DNA of 64,000 nucleotides, taken from NCBI GenBank assembly GCA_023417065.1, contig JAEZGH010000057.1, positions 1 through 64,000 of the forward strand. Direction: 5' to 3'. Numbering within the stretch: the stretch's first letter is position 1; the number at the start of each line of letters is the position of its first letter. Under the pieces are notes generated by a model, which was not told the DNA's origin, ran no database searches, and saw only the letters and a program-made list of their open reading frames with translations. This document shows, piece by piece, positions 50,603 through 59,511 of the stretch. This DNA comes from Bacteroidota bacterium (GTDB taxonomy: Bacteria; Bacteroidota; Bacteroidia; Cytophagales; Cyclobacteriaceae). The translations under genes and the position numbers were made by a program.

Positions 50603-51091
50603 ATGCTTCACACGGTAGCGTTAAACGCTTCGCACGCCAGGAAGCTTTTCAACTGCGAAGAGCCTTCATTGGAAAATTACCTGAGGAAACAGGCGGGACA
50701 AGACGTTAAACGACAAGTCGCGGCCTGTTTTATTTTAGAAGGTGAAGAAAATTCAATCAAGGGCTATTATACGCTATCTGCCGACAGTCTCGATCGAACG
50801 TTAATCCCCGAAAGTTTAAGAAACAAGTTACCGTATAAGAATCTACCTGTCACGCTACTGGGAAGGCTTGCTCGTGATATCAACTACAAAGGTCAGGGAG
50901 TTGGGGAGTTGTTGTTGGCAGATGCACTGATACGTGCTTATCAGGCAAGCACATCCATTGGGGCCTGGGCTGTTGTAACGGACCCGATTAATGAAAAAGC
51001 GCGGGCATTCTATGAAAGCTTTGGATTTATTTCTTTGGAAAGTGGGCGGATGTTTATTCCCATGGCGACGATCAGAGCGTCATTCATCTGA
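50603..51091 (+). CDS. TacT-type GNAT acetyltransferase toxin
   Basis: 162 aa from ATG 50603. GNAT fold with ACFILEGEENSIKGYYTLSA, VTLLGRLARDINYKGQGVGE (the acetyl-CoA pyrophosphate loop, R-x-x-x-x-x-G-x-G-x-G/E) and AFYESFGFISLE near the end. TacT and relatives acetylate the amino group of charged tRNAs and stop translation. The Tyr general-acid equivalent is likely in the AFYESFGF segment. It is preceded directly by its antitoxin. tRNA specificity is unknown. Confidence 0.9.
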   Translation: MLHTVALNASHARKLFNCEEPSLENYLRKQAGQDVKRQVAACFILEGEENSIKGYYTLSADSLDRTLIPESLRNKLPYKNLPVTLLGRLARDINYKGQGVGELLLADALIRAYQASTSIGAWAVVTDPINEKARAFYESFGFISLESGRMFIPMATIRASFI

Positions 51092-51153
51092 TCTCTCGAA
51101 CACCAAAGACTCAATTCCTTCGGCCAGCTTGCACTTCGCCATTACATTTTCGG

Positions 51154-52266
51154 CTAATGCTTTATCCTGTAACTCGTGCTTCGCCCACCGCCCTCTTCTT
51201 TTTCAAGGATTTGCTTTTCGACCAGATCCTGTATGTCCCTTAACGCAGTGTCCGTCGAACACTTTGTGATCTTCGCCCACTTTGAGGATGAGAGCTTGCC
51301 TTCAAATCCATCGAAAAGCTTATTCAACATTTTGCGTTGCCTTTCATTCAGCGCTACGCTTTGATTCAGCTCCCAGAACCTTGCTTTCTTTATTACACCC
51401 GACAACTTCTCTTCCGAAGTGGTTATCGCCCGATCGAGACAGGTGATGAACCACAACAGCCAGTTTGTTATATCAAGGTTTCCCTTTTGGGTATGTTCGA
51501 GTACATCATAGTACGCATACCGCTCCCGTTGTATCTGGGCTGACATGCTGTAGAACCGTTGGCGAGTGGCGTCTGCTCTTGCCAATTGCATGTCGGCAAT
51601 AGCTCTTGCAATCCGGCCGTTCCCATCTTCAAAAGGGTGGATGGTGACAAACCATAAATGCGCAATTGCGGCTTTGAGAACCGGGTCGCCTGTGTTCTCT
51701 CCGTTAAACCAATCGATGAATTTCTCCATCTCAACATTTAGCCGATGGGCTTCGGGGGCCTCATAGTGGATACGCTCCCTGCCTATTGCACCTGATACAA
51801 CCCGCATAGGCCCCTTTGCATCATTGCGCCAGCTTCCAACGCGAATTTTATACATCCCGCTTCCTTGGTCCGGAAACAGGGATGCATGCCAGGAAAACAA
51901 ACGCTCATCTGTTAAGGGCTGGTCATAATGCTGCGTGGCATCCAGCATCATGTCGACTACACCTTCAACATTTCTGCTGACAGCGACCTCACCCCCTATT
52001 TCAATCCCCAGGCGTCTGGCAATTGACGAGCGCACCTGATCCAACGGCAGGTTTTCCCCTTCGATTTCGCTGGACTTGATCACATCCTGGGAGAGTGTTT
52101 GGAGATTCGTTTCTTCCTGCAGTTTGAAGCCAAGACTTTCCAGTCTACCGAGCAGTCGGCCCTGCTTGTGGCGCAAGGTGGTCAATGGACTTAAGACCCG
52201 CTCATCTGACCATTGAAAGTCGGGCCAGCCCGTCAACAAATGGATATATTGACTTATTCGCCGCAT
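51154..52266 (-). CDS. Fic family protein (DUF4172-Fic-winged helix)
   Basis: 370 aa from ATG 52266. Residues 1-80 are DUF4172-like (WPDFQWSDERVLSPLTTLRH, QGRLLGRLESLGF). The inhibitory motif SSEIEGE is at ~65-71. The Fic core has AHLWFVTIHPFEDGNGRIAR at ~200-221, with catalytic His and the nucleotide-binding DGNGR intact. The C-terminal ~70 residues are a winged helix (WAKITKCSTDTALRDIQDLV). It should AMPylate a target protein unless held off by its own inhibitory helix. Palindromic sites around its start suggest autoregulation by the winged helix. Confidence 0.92.
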   Translation of the reverse strand: MRRISQYIHLLTGWPDFQWSDERVLSPLTTLRHKQGRLLGRLESLGFKLQEETNLQTLSQDVIKSSEIEGENLPLDQVRSSIARRLGIEIGGEVAVSRNVEGVVDMMLDATQHYDQPLTDERLFSWHASLFPDQGSGMYKIRVGSWRNDAKGPMRVVSGAIGRERIHYEAPEAHRLNVEMEKFIDWFNGENTGDPVLKAAIAHLWFVTIHPFEDGNGRIARAIADMQLARADATRQRFYSMSAQIQRERYAYYDVLEHTQKGNLDITNWLLWFITCLDRAITTSEEKLSGVIKKARFWELNQSVALNERQRKMLNKLFDGFEGKLSSSKWAKITKCSTDTALRDIQDLVEKQILEKEEGGGRSTSYRIKH

Positions 52267-52282
52267 ATAATGCGGTAAATAA
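52254..52282 (-). promoter_or_regulatory. Fic operator O1 overlapping the start codon
   Basis: TTATT-CG-CCGCAT-ATA-ATGCGG-TA-AATAA is an almost perfect palindrome that includes the fic start codon (52264-52266). Its half-site matches those at 52308-52334 and 52341-52352. Confidence 0.55.
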
Positions 52283-52307
52283 CGGAAAGATTTAACCCAT
52301 ATTCAAT

Positions 52308-52334
52308 TATTCACCGCAGAATATGCGGTGAATA
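52308..52334 (-). promoter_or_regulatory. Fic operator O2, perfect 11-bp inverted repeat
   Basis: TATTCACCGCA (52308-52318) and TGCGGTGAATA (52324-52334) are exact inversions around GAATA. Confidence 0.6.
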
Positions 52335-52340
52335 GAGGCA

Positions 52341-52352
52341 TATTCGCCGCAT
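52341..52352 (-). promoter_or_regulatory. Fic operator half-site O3
   Basis: TATTCGCCGCAT repeats the half-site of O1 and O2 without a clear inverted partner. The rest of 52353-52510 shows no gene. Confidence 0.4.
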
Positions 52353-52510
52353 CTGGTGATTTCAACCAGCAACCAGCGTGCGGCAAATGGCAACAGCTGA
52401 GACCGATCACTGCCATTAGGCACGAGTGGAATAACACGTATCGTCAGGCCATCACAAATAGCAGCAAGAGCAACGCTTACCAACGAACTGCGCTGACCGG
52501 AAAAGCCCAA

Positions 52511-53554
52511 TTACAATTTCCCAATGATCATCCTATCCAGCGTGATGCTGAGGATGGCCGAAACTATGACGATTGCAGCCAGAACCTGAAGATCAGAATA
52601 ACCATTAAACAAAATGCAGGCTGCGATGAAGGCAAGCTGGATGGCGCCGAGGATGAGCGTCGTCTTTGCGTGCGTAAGTCCCAGGCGCATCAAGGCATGG
52701 TGAATGTGACTCTTGTCGGGCGCGAACGGCGACTTCCCCTTCACGAGCCGGAGGATAACAATCCGCAATGTATCGGCTAATGGGATGATGATAAATGACG
52801 CGGCCGCGCCGATTGGCGCCGAGAATTTATACGGGTTCGTGGAGTACAGTTCGTGGTTAAGCTCGATAAAGTGGATCGTCAGGGTGGCGAGGAACATGCC
52901 GATTACCAGCGCGCCCGTGTCGCCCATGAACACCTCCGAGGGTTCCCAGTTAAAAATCAGGAACGCGAAAATGGCGCCTACCATAGAGAACGCCAGTACA
53001 GAAAATATGTATTCTTCCACCAGAAGGTACCACACCCCGAAGGCAATCAGCGCAATCATTGCGATAGTACCGGCGAGGCCGTCGAGGCCGTCGATCAGGT
53101 TGAAGGAATTGGTAATTACGATTATCGTGAAAAACGTAAGCGCGATGCTGGCCGGCTCAGCCAGTTCATAGACGCCGAACAGGCCATAGAAGGAGCGGAT
53201 GCGCAGGTCGAACAGAAAAATAAGGAGTGCAGCGGAAACGATCTGACCAATCAGCTTTACGAAGGCGCGCAGGGGCACCAGGTCATCGCGGACGCCGATA
53301 AAGAAAATTACAAACAGGGCGAACAGGATGAATTTGATTTGCGCCCAGCCCTCCATATCAATCCAAACCAGGGAAGAGATAAAAAAGCCAATAAAAATTG
53401 CGATTCCTCCCATAGACGGCGTGACCTTCTTGTGAATCTTGCGCCTGCCGGGGATGTCAACCAGGTTTTTCTGTAACGAGTATTTGATGATCACCGGTAC
53501 GATCAGAAAGGCTATGAGAAACGATGTTGTCGCAGCGGCAATTTGGATGGCCAT
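52511..53554 (-). CDS. Undecaprenyl-phosphate sugar-1-phosphate transferase (WecA/WbpL-like, MraY family)
   Basis: 347 aa from ATG 53554, with about eleven membrane helices. Family motifs are RKIHKKVTPSMGGIAIFIGF, GVRDDLVPL, the catalytic NSFNLIDGLDGLAG, FMGDTGALVIGMFLATL and HIHHALMRLGLTH (the sugar-selective WecA-type loop). It attaches a sugar-1-phosphate to undecaprenyl phosphate at the inner membrane, starting an O-antigen or capsule repeat. It is the last gene of the leftward cluster, 74 bp after the epimerase, an order seen in P. aeruginosa wbp loci where WbpL uses FucNAc or QuiNAc. Confidence 0.93.
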   Translation of the reverse strand: MAIQIAAATTSFLIAFLIVPVIIKYSLQKNLVDIPGRRKIHKKVTPSMGGIAIFIGFFISSLVWIDMEGWAQIKFILFALFVIFFIGVRDDLVPLRAFVKLIGQIVSAALLIFLFDLRIRSFYGLFGVYELAEPASIALTFFTIIVITNSFNLIDGLDGLAGTIAMIALIAFGVWYLLVEEYIFSVLAFSMVGAIFAFLIFNWEPSEVFMGDTGALVIGMFLATLTIHFIELNHELYSTNPYKFSAPIGAAASFIIIPLADTLRIVILRLVKGKSPFAPDKSHIHHALMRLGLTHAKTTLILGAIQLAFIAACILFNGYSDLQVLAAIVIVSAILSITLDRMIIGKL

Positions 53555-53628
53555 GTGTTTGAAATAGGCGGTAAAAATAGGAAAATAAACCTATACCAAA
53601 GCTAAGGTGGCGTATCGATGGCTTCAAT

Positions 53629-54597
53629 CTATTCCCTTTGGTTCCGATACCATCGCACCATCCGTGCCAGTCCCTCTGCCGTGGTCCAGTTAGGGGCGAA
53701 TCCCATTCCAAATAATTTTGCGGCAGAGTGCATTGTCGGTGTAGCTAGTTTCCGAATCCGAGCACTTGAGATGGGAATATTTTTTCCTGTGAGTTTTATG
53801 AATGCGTCAAAGGGCCAAGCCAAGCGTTCGGCCAGACCAAGTGGAACAGTCCATCTAACTTTTTTATCGAGTTCTTTCGCAATTATGTCGCCTATTTGCC
53901 GGGAGGTAAGTTGCGGTTCATCTGCGTAGTTAAATGTCATTACTCCTGGCCTCATCTGCTCCTTCAGAAACATTGTAGCTTTGACAAGATTTTCCACATA
54001 CGCGATTGATTTCACATTGTCCGCTTTGCCCAAGTGAAAATATAAGCCGGAATCGATCTGCCTGATCAGGCTGTACATGTTTGCAAAATTATTCGGGCCA
54101 AATACCACAGTAGGGCGAATTATCAGGACTTCGCGGGAAGAATCTTCGTTTGCCCAACGTGACAGTACTTTTTCACCAGCTAGTTTTGATGCTCCATAGG
54201 GCGAATCTGGCTCGGCCGCCATTTCTTCTGACGATACATGCGGTTTGAGACCATACACAGCAACCGAAGAGTAGAAAATGATTCGCTTTAGGTTGTGTCT
54301 GGCGGCAGCGCGACAAATCACCTCGGTCCCTCCTTCATTAGTATCGAAGTACTCATCATGCCCAATTCCAAAATCATGATGCTTTGCTGCAAGAGATAGA
54401 ATTGTACTAATGTTTTTCCCTGCCAATGCCCTTTCAACATCCTCTTCCTTCCGGATGTCGCCCTGAACAAAAGTGGCTGCATGTCTAAACTGGGGTTGCA
54501 AGAGGTCCAGATTAACCAGATTACGATTGTCTAATGTCTTGTGAAAATGACTTCCAATAAATCCAGATCCTCCAGTAATAAGAATTTTATCCATCAT
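53629..54597 (-). CDS. NAD-dependent epimerase/dehydratase (UDP-sugar SDR)
   Basis: 322 aa from ATG 54597 (a second ATG is the next codon). Rossmann motif ITGGSGFIGSHF, catalytic Ser in IIFYSSVAVYG and Y-x-x-x-K in SPYGASKLAGEK; PTVVFGPNNFANMYSLIRQ is the substrate side. It resembles the WbpV/WbpK-type reductases or epimerases that finish UDP-QuiNAc or UDP-FucNAc for the adjacent WbpL-like transferase. It overlaps the glycosyltransferase gene upstream by 4 bp. Exact reaction uncertain. Confidence 0.85.
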   Translation of the reverse strand: MMDKILITGGSGFIGSHFHKTLDNRNLVNLDLLQPQFRHAATFVQGDIRKEEDVERALAGKNISTILSLAAKHHDFGIGHDEYFDTNEGGTEVICRAAARHNLKRIIFYSSVAVYGLKPHVSSEEMAAEPDSPYGASKLAGEKVLSRWANEDSSREVLIIRPTVVFGPNNFANMYSLIRQIDSGLYFHLGKADNVKSIAYVENLVKATMFLKEQMRPGVMTFNYADEPQLTSRQIGDIIAKELDKKVRWTVPLGLAERLAWPFDAFIKLTGKNIPISSARIRKLATPTMHSAAKLFGMGFAPNWTTAEGLARMVRWYRNQRE

Positions 54598-55748
54598 TTT
54601 CGCCTACGTTTTAGTCGTTTAACAAATTCATTTGCAAAGGCCTGCGAAATTGACTGGCGGGAAAACTGCATCCGCACGCCCCTAATCCTGTCGAGCATTT
54701 CACGATAACTCCCCCGATCATCAGCAAGCTCAACTATTTTATTCACAATTGCTTCAACTTGATTATTTCCAAATTGAAAACCGATCGAGTTGCCTTCGAA
54801 AAAATGTCCAGCTTCACTCACAGGCGTTACAATAACCGGGATACCTACTCCCACGTACTCATAAAGCTTCACCGGGAAGGAGTTATAACTGATAAGATCA
54901 TCCGAACGAAAGGAAATACCCAAGTGGGCGCTTGCGATGATCTTTGATATTTCGCGATACGGGACCATACCTAGAAACTCGAGGTTCGAAAAGGTTCGGG
55001 TTTTCAGTGAACCATCGTTATTACCATAACCAATTACTTTAAACCTGATATCGTCGCGAATGCAGGCCAGTTTCTCAGCAACAGCGAGAATCAGATCAGG
55101 TTGTTGAAACTTGCCAATGTTCCCATGAAACACGATGGTAAACTTCGACTCTTTTTTCGTATCCGGCGTGAATAACTTTTCGTCAAAGCCGTTCCGAATG
55201 AGAATACCACATCCGTTGATACCGGTTTTAACGTCGATGCGCGAACAAATTCCTTCTGTCACTGAAATTACCATCAGCGCCTTTTGATACACCATGCTTT
55301 CAATACGAAGCAGAGTTCGGCCGAACCATGAACTCGGACTTACTATTCCGGCAGTGAAAAAAACTTCAGGGTATTCGTCACGCACATCGAACACATACGG
55401 GATTCGCCTGATCCTCGCGGCAACGACGGCAAAAATACTGGCAAAAAAAGGAGGGCTAGAGATCAGAAGGCCATCATATTTACTAAATAATATGCGAAAA
55501 AACATTTCAACACCAAGCACCAATTCTGACAATAACCTCACCAAGTTTGAGCTCTCGTTCGAAGGGGCAGGAGAGCGGTGACATACAACTGAAAACGGGA
55601 GACGATCATGGCTGTCGGAGCGCGTACATGTATGAACTGTTAATTTCACCTCAGGATGTTCCGCCAAAGCTTCCGAAAAGTGATATAGGCGAATGGCAAC
55701 CGCTTTATTCTCAGGGTAAAAGGCATCGCAAAAAATTCCGACCCTCAT
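54594..55748 (-). CDS. Glycosyltransferase family 4 (WbuB-like)
   Basis: 384 aa from ATG 55748. GT-B fold. The N-terminal acceptor domain begins MRVGIFCDAFYPENKAVAIR and has RIRRIPYVFDVRDEYPEVFF. The C-terminal nucleotide-sugar domain has FTIVFHGNIGKFQQPDLIL, LGISFRSDDLISYNSFPVKL and YEYVGVGIPVIVTPVSEAG with the E-x7-E-type sugar site (KLYEYVGVGIPV). It adds one sugar to the lipid-linked repeat in the cytoplasm. It overlaps both neighbours by 4 bp, so it is translationally coupled. Confidence 0.88.
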   Translation of the reverse strand: MRVGIFCDAFYPENKAVAIRLYHFSEALAEHPEVKLTVHTCTRSDSHDRLPFSVVCHRSPAPSNESSNLVRLLSELVLGVEMFFRILFSKYDGLLISSPPFFASIFAVVAARIRRIPYVFDVRDEYPEVFFTAGIVSPSSWFGRTLLRIESMVYQKALMVISVTEGICSRIDVKTGINGCGILIRNGFDEKLFTPDTKKESKFTIVFHGNIGKFQQPDLILAVAEKLACIRDDIRFKVIGYGNNDGSLKTRTFSNLEFLGMVPYREISKIIASAHLGISFRSDDLISYNSFPVKLYEYVGVGIPVIVTPVSEAGHFFEGNSIGFQFGNNQVEAIVNKIVELADDRGSYREMLDRIRGVRMQFSRQSISQAFANEFVKRLKRRRK

Positions 55749-56854
55749 CTCAACGAACTGTAAAAATCCTTAATAGAGTCTGTGACGTACCTAATTTGCG
55801 CAGCATTTAACTCGGGATAAAGCGGCAGCGAAAGAATTTCATTCTGAAAGCTTGCCGCTACAGGAAAATCCTCACGTGTGAATCCCAGTGGTCTGTATGC
55901 CGGTAGCAAAGGAAGAATGGTCGGATAATGAATTGCTGTTGATATTCCCCGACCTTCAAGGAACGCCTTCAACATATCCCGATGCTTTGTTCTGATCACG
56001 AACAGGTGAAAGGTGTGAACCGTATTTTCTCTGACTCGAGGCAACTCCAGGTCTAATCCACTTAATTGTTCGATGTACTTGAATGCATTCTCGATCCTTC
56101 GATTCGTCCAATCAAGAATATGTGCGGATTTCGCTAATAGAATTGAAGCCTGAATCGTGTCGAGTCTGCTGTTGATTCCCTCCATCAAATGCTCATGTTT
56201 TTTGAGTGCTCCGTGGTTGGCGTACATCCTGATTTTCCGTGCAAGGTCATCATCATTAGTTACTACTGCACCAGCATCGCCATACGCCCCCAGGTTTTTT
56301 CCAGGATAAAAGCTGAAGGTAGCGGCGTGGCCAAATGTCCCAACGTATCGATTGTGCTCTTTAGAAAAATGTGACTGGGCGCAATCCTCGATAAGGAAAA
56401 GGCCATGGGCATCGCAGATTCTTCTTATTTCAGTGATATGGGCAGCCTGACCGTATAGGTGAACCGGGATCACTGCCTTTGTTCGCGAGGAGATTTTTGA
56501 CTCGATCAGAGTTGGATCGATTGTGAACGTTGCAGGATCAATGTCGACGAAGACAGGAACTCCCCCGGCTTGGCTTATCGTCTCAGAAGTTGAAATCCAA
56601 CTCGATGCAGTTGTAATGACCTCATCACCTTCCCCGATTCCCAGCATCTTCAGAGCAATATAGATTGCATCTGTCCCATTCGCCACGCCGACGCAATGTT
56701 TCACGCCAAGCATCGTTGCAAACCTTTCTTCGAATGCCCTTATTGCCGGTCCGCCGATAAACGAAGTTTCGTCGATAACCTCGGCTATGGCTGCATCAAT
56801 TTCTGGTCGGATGGATTCATATTGAGCCCTCAAATCTACAAAGGGTATGTTCAT
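55745..56854 (-). CDS. DegT/DnrJ/EryC1/StrS aminotransferase (WlbC/WbpE-like)
   Basis: 369 aa from ATG 56854. PLP fold with IPFVDLRAQYESIRPEIDAA at the start, VANGTDAIYIALKMLGIGEG, the aspartate block LIEDCAQSHFS, and the PLP lysine in SFYPGKNLGAYGDAGAVVTN. It aminates a 3-keto sugar nucleotide. With the WlbA-like dehydrogenase and WlbB-like acetyltransferase just upstream this should make a 2,3-diamino-uronic acid sugar nucleotide. It overlaps the following glycosyltransferase gene by 4 bp. Confidence 0.9.
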   Translation of the reverse strand: MNIPFVDLRAQYESIRPEIDAAIAEVIDETSFIGGPAIRAFEERFATMLGVKHCVGVANGTDAIYIALKMLGIGEGDEVITTASSWISTSETISQAGGVPVFVDIDPATFTIDPTLIESKISSRTKAVIPVHLYGQAAHITEIRRICDAHGLFLIEDCAQSHFSKEHNRYVGTFGHAATFSFYPGKNLGAYGDAGAVVTNDDDLARKIRMYANHGALKKHEHLMEGINSRLDTIQASILLAKSAHILDWTNRRIENAFKYIEQLSGLDLELPRVRENTVHTFHLFVIRTKHRDMLKAFLEGRGISTAIHYPTILPLLPAYRPLGFTREDFPVAASFQNEILSLPLYPELNAAQIRYVTDSIKDFYSSLR

Positions 56855-56861
56855 AGTCTCC

Positions 56862-57326
56862 TCAGTTCAGATTTCTTAAAAATTTCGCCGGATTGCCAGC
56901 GTATATTCCCGGCTTTAAAATATCCTTGGTGACTACCGAACCAGCACCGATAACAACATGATCACAGATATTAACCGGTAGGATCGTTGCATTGGACCCA
57001 ATTGATACATTGTTTCCGATTCGCGTCGCCCTCCATAAACTCCGGTCGCCTCGAGCAGGTCCTCCGGTACTAAAGAGATCATTTACAAACATAACGCCGT
57101 GACCGATAAAGCACTCCGCTCCTATGGTAACAAGTTCACAAATGAATGAGTGTGATTGTACCTTAGTGTTCGCTCCAATGGATACGTCCTTTTGAATCTC
57201 CACAAATGGACCAATGAAGCATCCCGATCCAATCTTACATTGATACATATTTACAGGGGTTACAACCCTTACATCGTCTCCAAAATCCACGTCTGTGATC
57301 GACGACTCAAATATTGCAGGACTCAC
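56862..57326 (-). CDS. Left-handed beta-helix N-acetyltransferase (WlbB/WbpD-like)
   Basis: 154 aa from GTG 57326, the start overlapping the previous stop as GTGA. Hexapeptide repeats (I/V-G-x-x-x-x-type) run through the protein: CKIGSGCFIGPFVEIQKDVS, then IGAECFIGHGVMFVND, IGNNVSIGSNATILPVNI and VVIGAGSVVTKDILKPGIYA. The closing GNPAKFLR is typical. It acetylates the 3-amino group of the sugar made by the DegT aminotransferase, using acetyl-CoA. Length agrees with WlbB/WbpD. Confidence 0.9.
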   Translation of the reverse strand: MSPAIFESSITDVDFGDDVRVVTPVNMYQCKIGSGCFIGPFVEIQKDVSIGANTKVQSHSFICELVTIGAECFIGHGVMFVNDLFSTGGPARGDRSLWRATRIGNNVSIGSNATILPVNICDHVVIGAGSVVTKDILKPGIYAGNPAKFLRNLN

Positions 57327-58339
57327 TGAATTACTTTTACAGAAGAATAAATTTTGTCAATTATTTCAACAGTCTTAAGCCCTTCGAACCCATTTGTAGC
57401 GATGATGCCAGAGTGACTGATCACATCGACGACGTTCTGATAAACTTTATCATGGTTCGACATTGATCCGAAATATTGACCATAATTATTGGGTGGATTT
57501 CCCGGGGGCAAATCCTTTATCTCGTACCCTTCTATGCTCTGGTACTCCAACTCATTGAGGTATTGACCACCAATTTTCACTGTCCCCTTTTCACCAAAAA
57601 TAGTAAGGGAACCTTCCATGTTTTTGCCGTAACTATTCACACTATAGTTGATGGTCCCTATTACTCCATTGTAGAACTCGACGGAAACTACGCCAGTATC
57701 CTCAAATTCAATAACGCCCCGGTGATTGTAGTTTGCCACGAAACCATTCACGGATTTTACATCCCCGACCATCCAATATAGAAGGTCGATAAAATGACTG
57801 AACTGCGTGAACAGCGTACCCCCATCCAGTGACTTCGTGCCTTTCCAATCCTTATAGTATTCGTTGTTCCGATTCCAGAAGCAAGTCAATTGAACGCTAA
57901 ATACCTTGCCAAATCGTCCTTCATCAATCGCTTTCTTCACTGCCTCTACGGGCGGATTAAACCTGTTCTGCTTGACTATGAATAACCTGCGATTCGCTTT
58001 CTCCGCTGCCTTAATCATCTCACCACAATCGTGGACCGAAAGAGCCATCGGTTTTTCACACAAAACGTGTAAGCCGCTTGCAAGAGCGCTGAGGCAATGT
58101 TCTGCATGAAGCCCATTAGGAGAGCAAACTGAGACAACATCAATATCGTCGCGGTTTTTCAACATCTCCTGAATACTAAGAGCGTATTCGCACCCGTACT
58201 CGGTGGCTAGTGCCTTTGCCTTTTCTTCTATCACATCGCACACGAAAGTAAGCCTTCCAACCTTCGAGATATGCTGAGCGTGCCTCTGCGCGATTCGACC
58301 ACATCCAACTATACCGAACCTTATTCTTTCCATTTCCAA
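57323..58339 (-). CDS. Gfo/Idh/MocA-family sugar dehydrogenase (WlbA/WbpB-like)
   Basis: 338 aa from ATG 58339. N-terminal NAD fold RFGIVGCGRIAQRHAQHI, the EKP motif in LHVLCEKPMALSVHDCGEMI and a C-terminal domain with KQNRFNPPVEAVKKAIDEGR, GGTLFTQFSHFIDLLYWMVG (catalytic His region) and GTKSLDGG. Members named WlbA/WbpB oxidise the 3-hydroxyl of UDP-GlcNAc-uronic acid. Adjacent WlbB- and WlbC-like genes support that pathway. The UDP-GlcNAc 6-dehydrogenase needed first is not in the window. Confidence 0.9.
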   Translation of the reverse strand: MEMERIRFGIVGCGRIAQRHAQHISKVGRLTFVCDVIEEKAKALATEYGCEYALSIQEMLKNRDDIDVVSVCSPNGLHAEHCLSALASGLHVLCEKPMALSVHDCGEMIKAAEKANRRLFIVKQNRFNPPVEAVKKAIDEGRFGKVFSVQLTCFWNRNNEYYKDWKGTKSLDGGTLFTQFSHFIDLLYWMVGDVKSVNGFVANYNHRGVIEFEDTGVVSVEFYNGVIGTINYSVNSYGKNMEGSLTIFGEKGTVKIGGQYLNELEYQSIEGYEIKDLPPGNPPNNYGQYFGSMSNHDKVYQNVVDVISHSGIIATNGFEGLKTVEIIDKIYSSVKVIQ

Positions 58340-58354
58340 TTTATTTTTCCCGTA

Positions 58355-59491
58355 TTACAGAGTTGAGGTAGTTATCGACTGATAAACATCTGCCAATTTC
58401 AATTTTTCCACATTCCAATCCCACTTTTGGCGATGCATAATCACGCTCTTTTTTTTACGCTTCAGTTCCTCCCGTGTCATTTCTCGAATAAGCTTATCCA
58501 AGCAGTCAGGATTTGAGAACCAACAAATATCATATTCGTCGAATTCTTTTCTGACATCCGGAAGGTCGCTGCAAATGAACGGTAATCCAGCCGAGAGATA
58601 TTCAAAAGTTTTGTTCGGAAGGCTGCAATAATAGCTCAGACAACTGGGTTCAATCAAACTGAGGCCGATATCGGCCCCCGCCACAAGCGCAGGGAGTTCG
58701 GCTGGCGATACGGCCGGCAAAAAGTGGATGTTTGATTTCAGGCTACGCTTCACCTCATCCATCAGATCACCGTATCCAATGAAAACCACATGATTCTGAC
58801 TATTTTCAGGTTTAGCGAAACACTGGATGATTTGTCCAATACCTCGTCCACCAGACAAAAGACCGACGTAAACATACAGTATTGTGTCGTTGCTCAAACC
58901 AAGTTTTTGCTTGAGGTCGCTATCTCTCATTTTATCCTGAAAAACGGGAATATTTTTTATCGTCGTAATGTTCGACAAACCATATTCCTTTCTATACCAT
59001 TCTTCAATAGAATGACTTACAACGACCGTCCAGTCCACAAATCTGACACAAATGCGCTCAACAAACTTAGCCAGGCGTTTTCTAAGCCCTCTCGACGCAT
59101 ATGTCTCCGTTTCAAGCTCGTGAGCATCGTAGATCAATTTGCTTCTTACAAGGCGTGCTATTGGCACGCAAAATGGCAACATAGTCAACGCATGAGCATT
59201 GATTGCAAAAGGGCGATTCTTGAAGGCTATTTTCGCTAATTGAAAGAAAAGAAAAACGAACACAATTAAATTTTCCCAACTTGAGTTCGACCGCTTACGG
59301 AACAATCCACTAACTCTTATCAAGTGAATTTTTTGACTAATTTTTTCCCTGCGGGGCAGTCCCTCCTTCCACAATCCTACCAGGATTACTTGATCCGAAA
59401 ATCCAAGATCAATTATTGCCGTAGCCTCCCTGAGTATTCTTGACTCATTAGTGAAAAAGGATGGATATACATGTATGTTCACTCGTAGCAT
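58355..59491 (-). CDS. Glycosyltransferase family 4
   Basis: 378 aa from ATG 59491. GT-B architecture: an N-terminal domain with NIHVYPSFFTNESRILREAT and SKLIYDAHELETETYASRGL, and a C-terminal domain with ILYVYVGLLSGGRGIGQIIQ, ADIGLSLIEPSCLSYYCSLP and NKTFEYLSAGLPFICSDLPD (E-x7-E-like region). It builds the repeat unit by adding one sugar, donor unknown. It sits between the amidotransferase pair and the WlbA-like gene with 15-20 bp gaps. Confidence 0.87.
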   Translation of the reverse strand: MLRVNIHVYPSFFTNESRILREATAIIDLGFSDQVILVGLWKEGLPRREKISQKIHLIRVSGLFRKRSNSSWENLIVFVFLFFQLAKIAFKNRPFAINAHALTMLPFCVPIARLVRSKLIYDAHELETETYASRGLRKRLAKFVERICVRFVDWTVVVSHSIEEWYRKEYGLSNITTIKNIPVFQDKMRDSDLKQKLGLSNDTILYVYVGLLSGGRGIGQIIQCFAKPENSQNHVVFIGYGDLMDEVKRSLKSNIHFLPAVSPAELPALVAGADIGLSLIEPSCLSYYCSLPNKTFEYLSAGLPFICSDLPDVRKEFDEYDICWFSNPDCLDKLIREMTREELKRKKKSVIMHRQKWDWNVEKLKLADVYQSITTSTL

Positions 59492-59511
59492 TCGTTTGGA
59501 TTTTGGGATGC

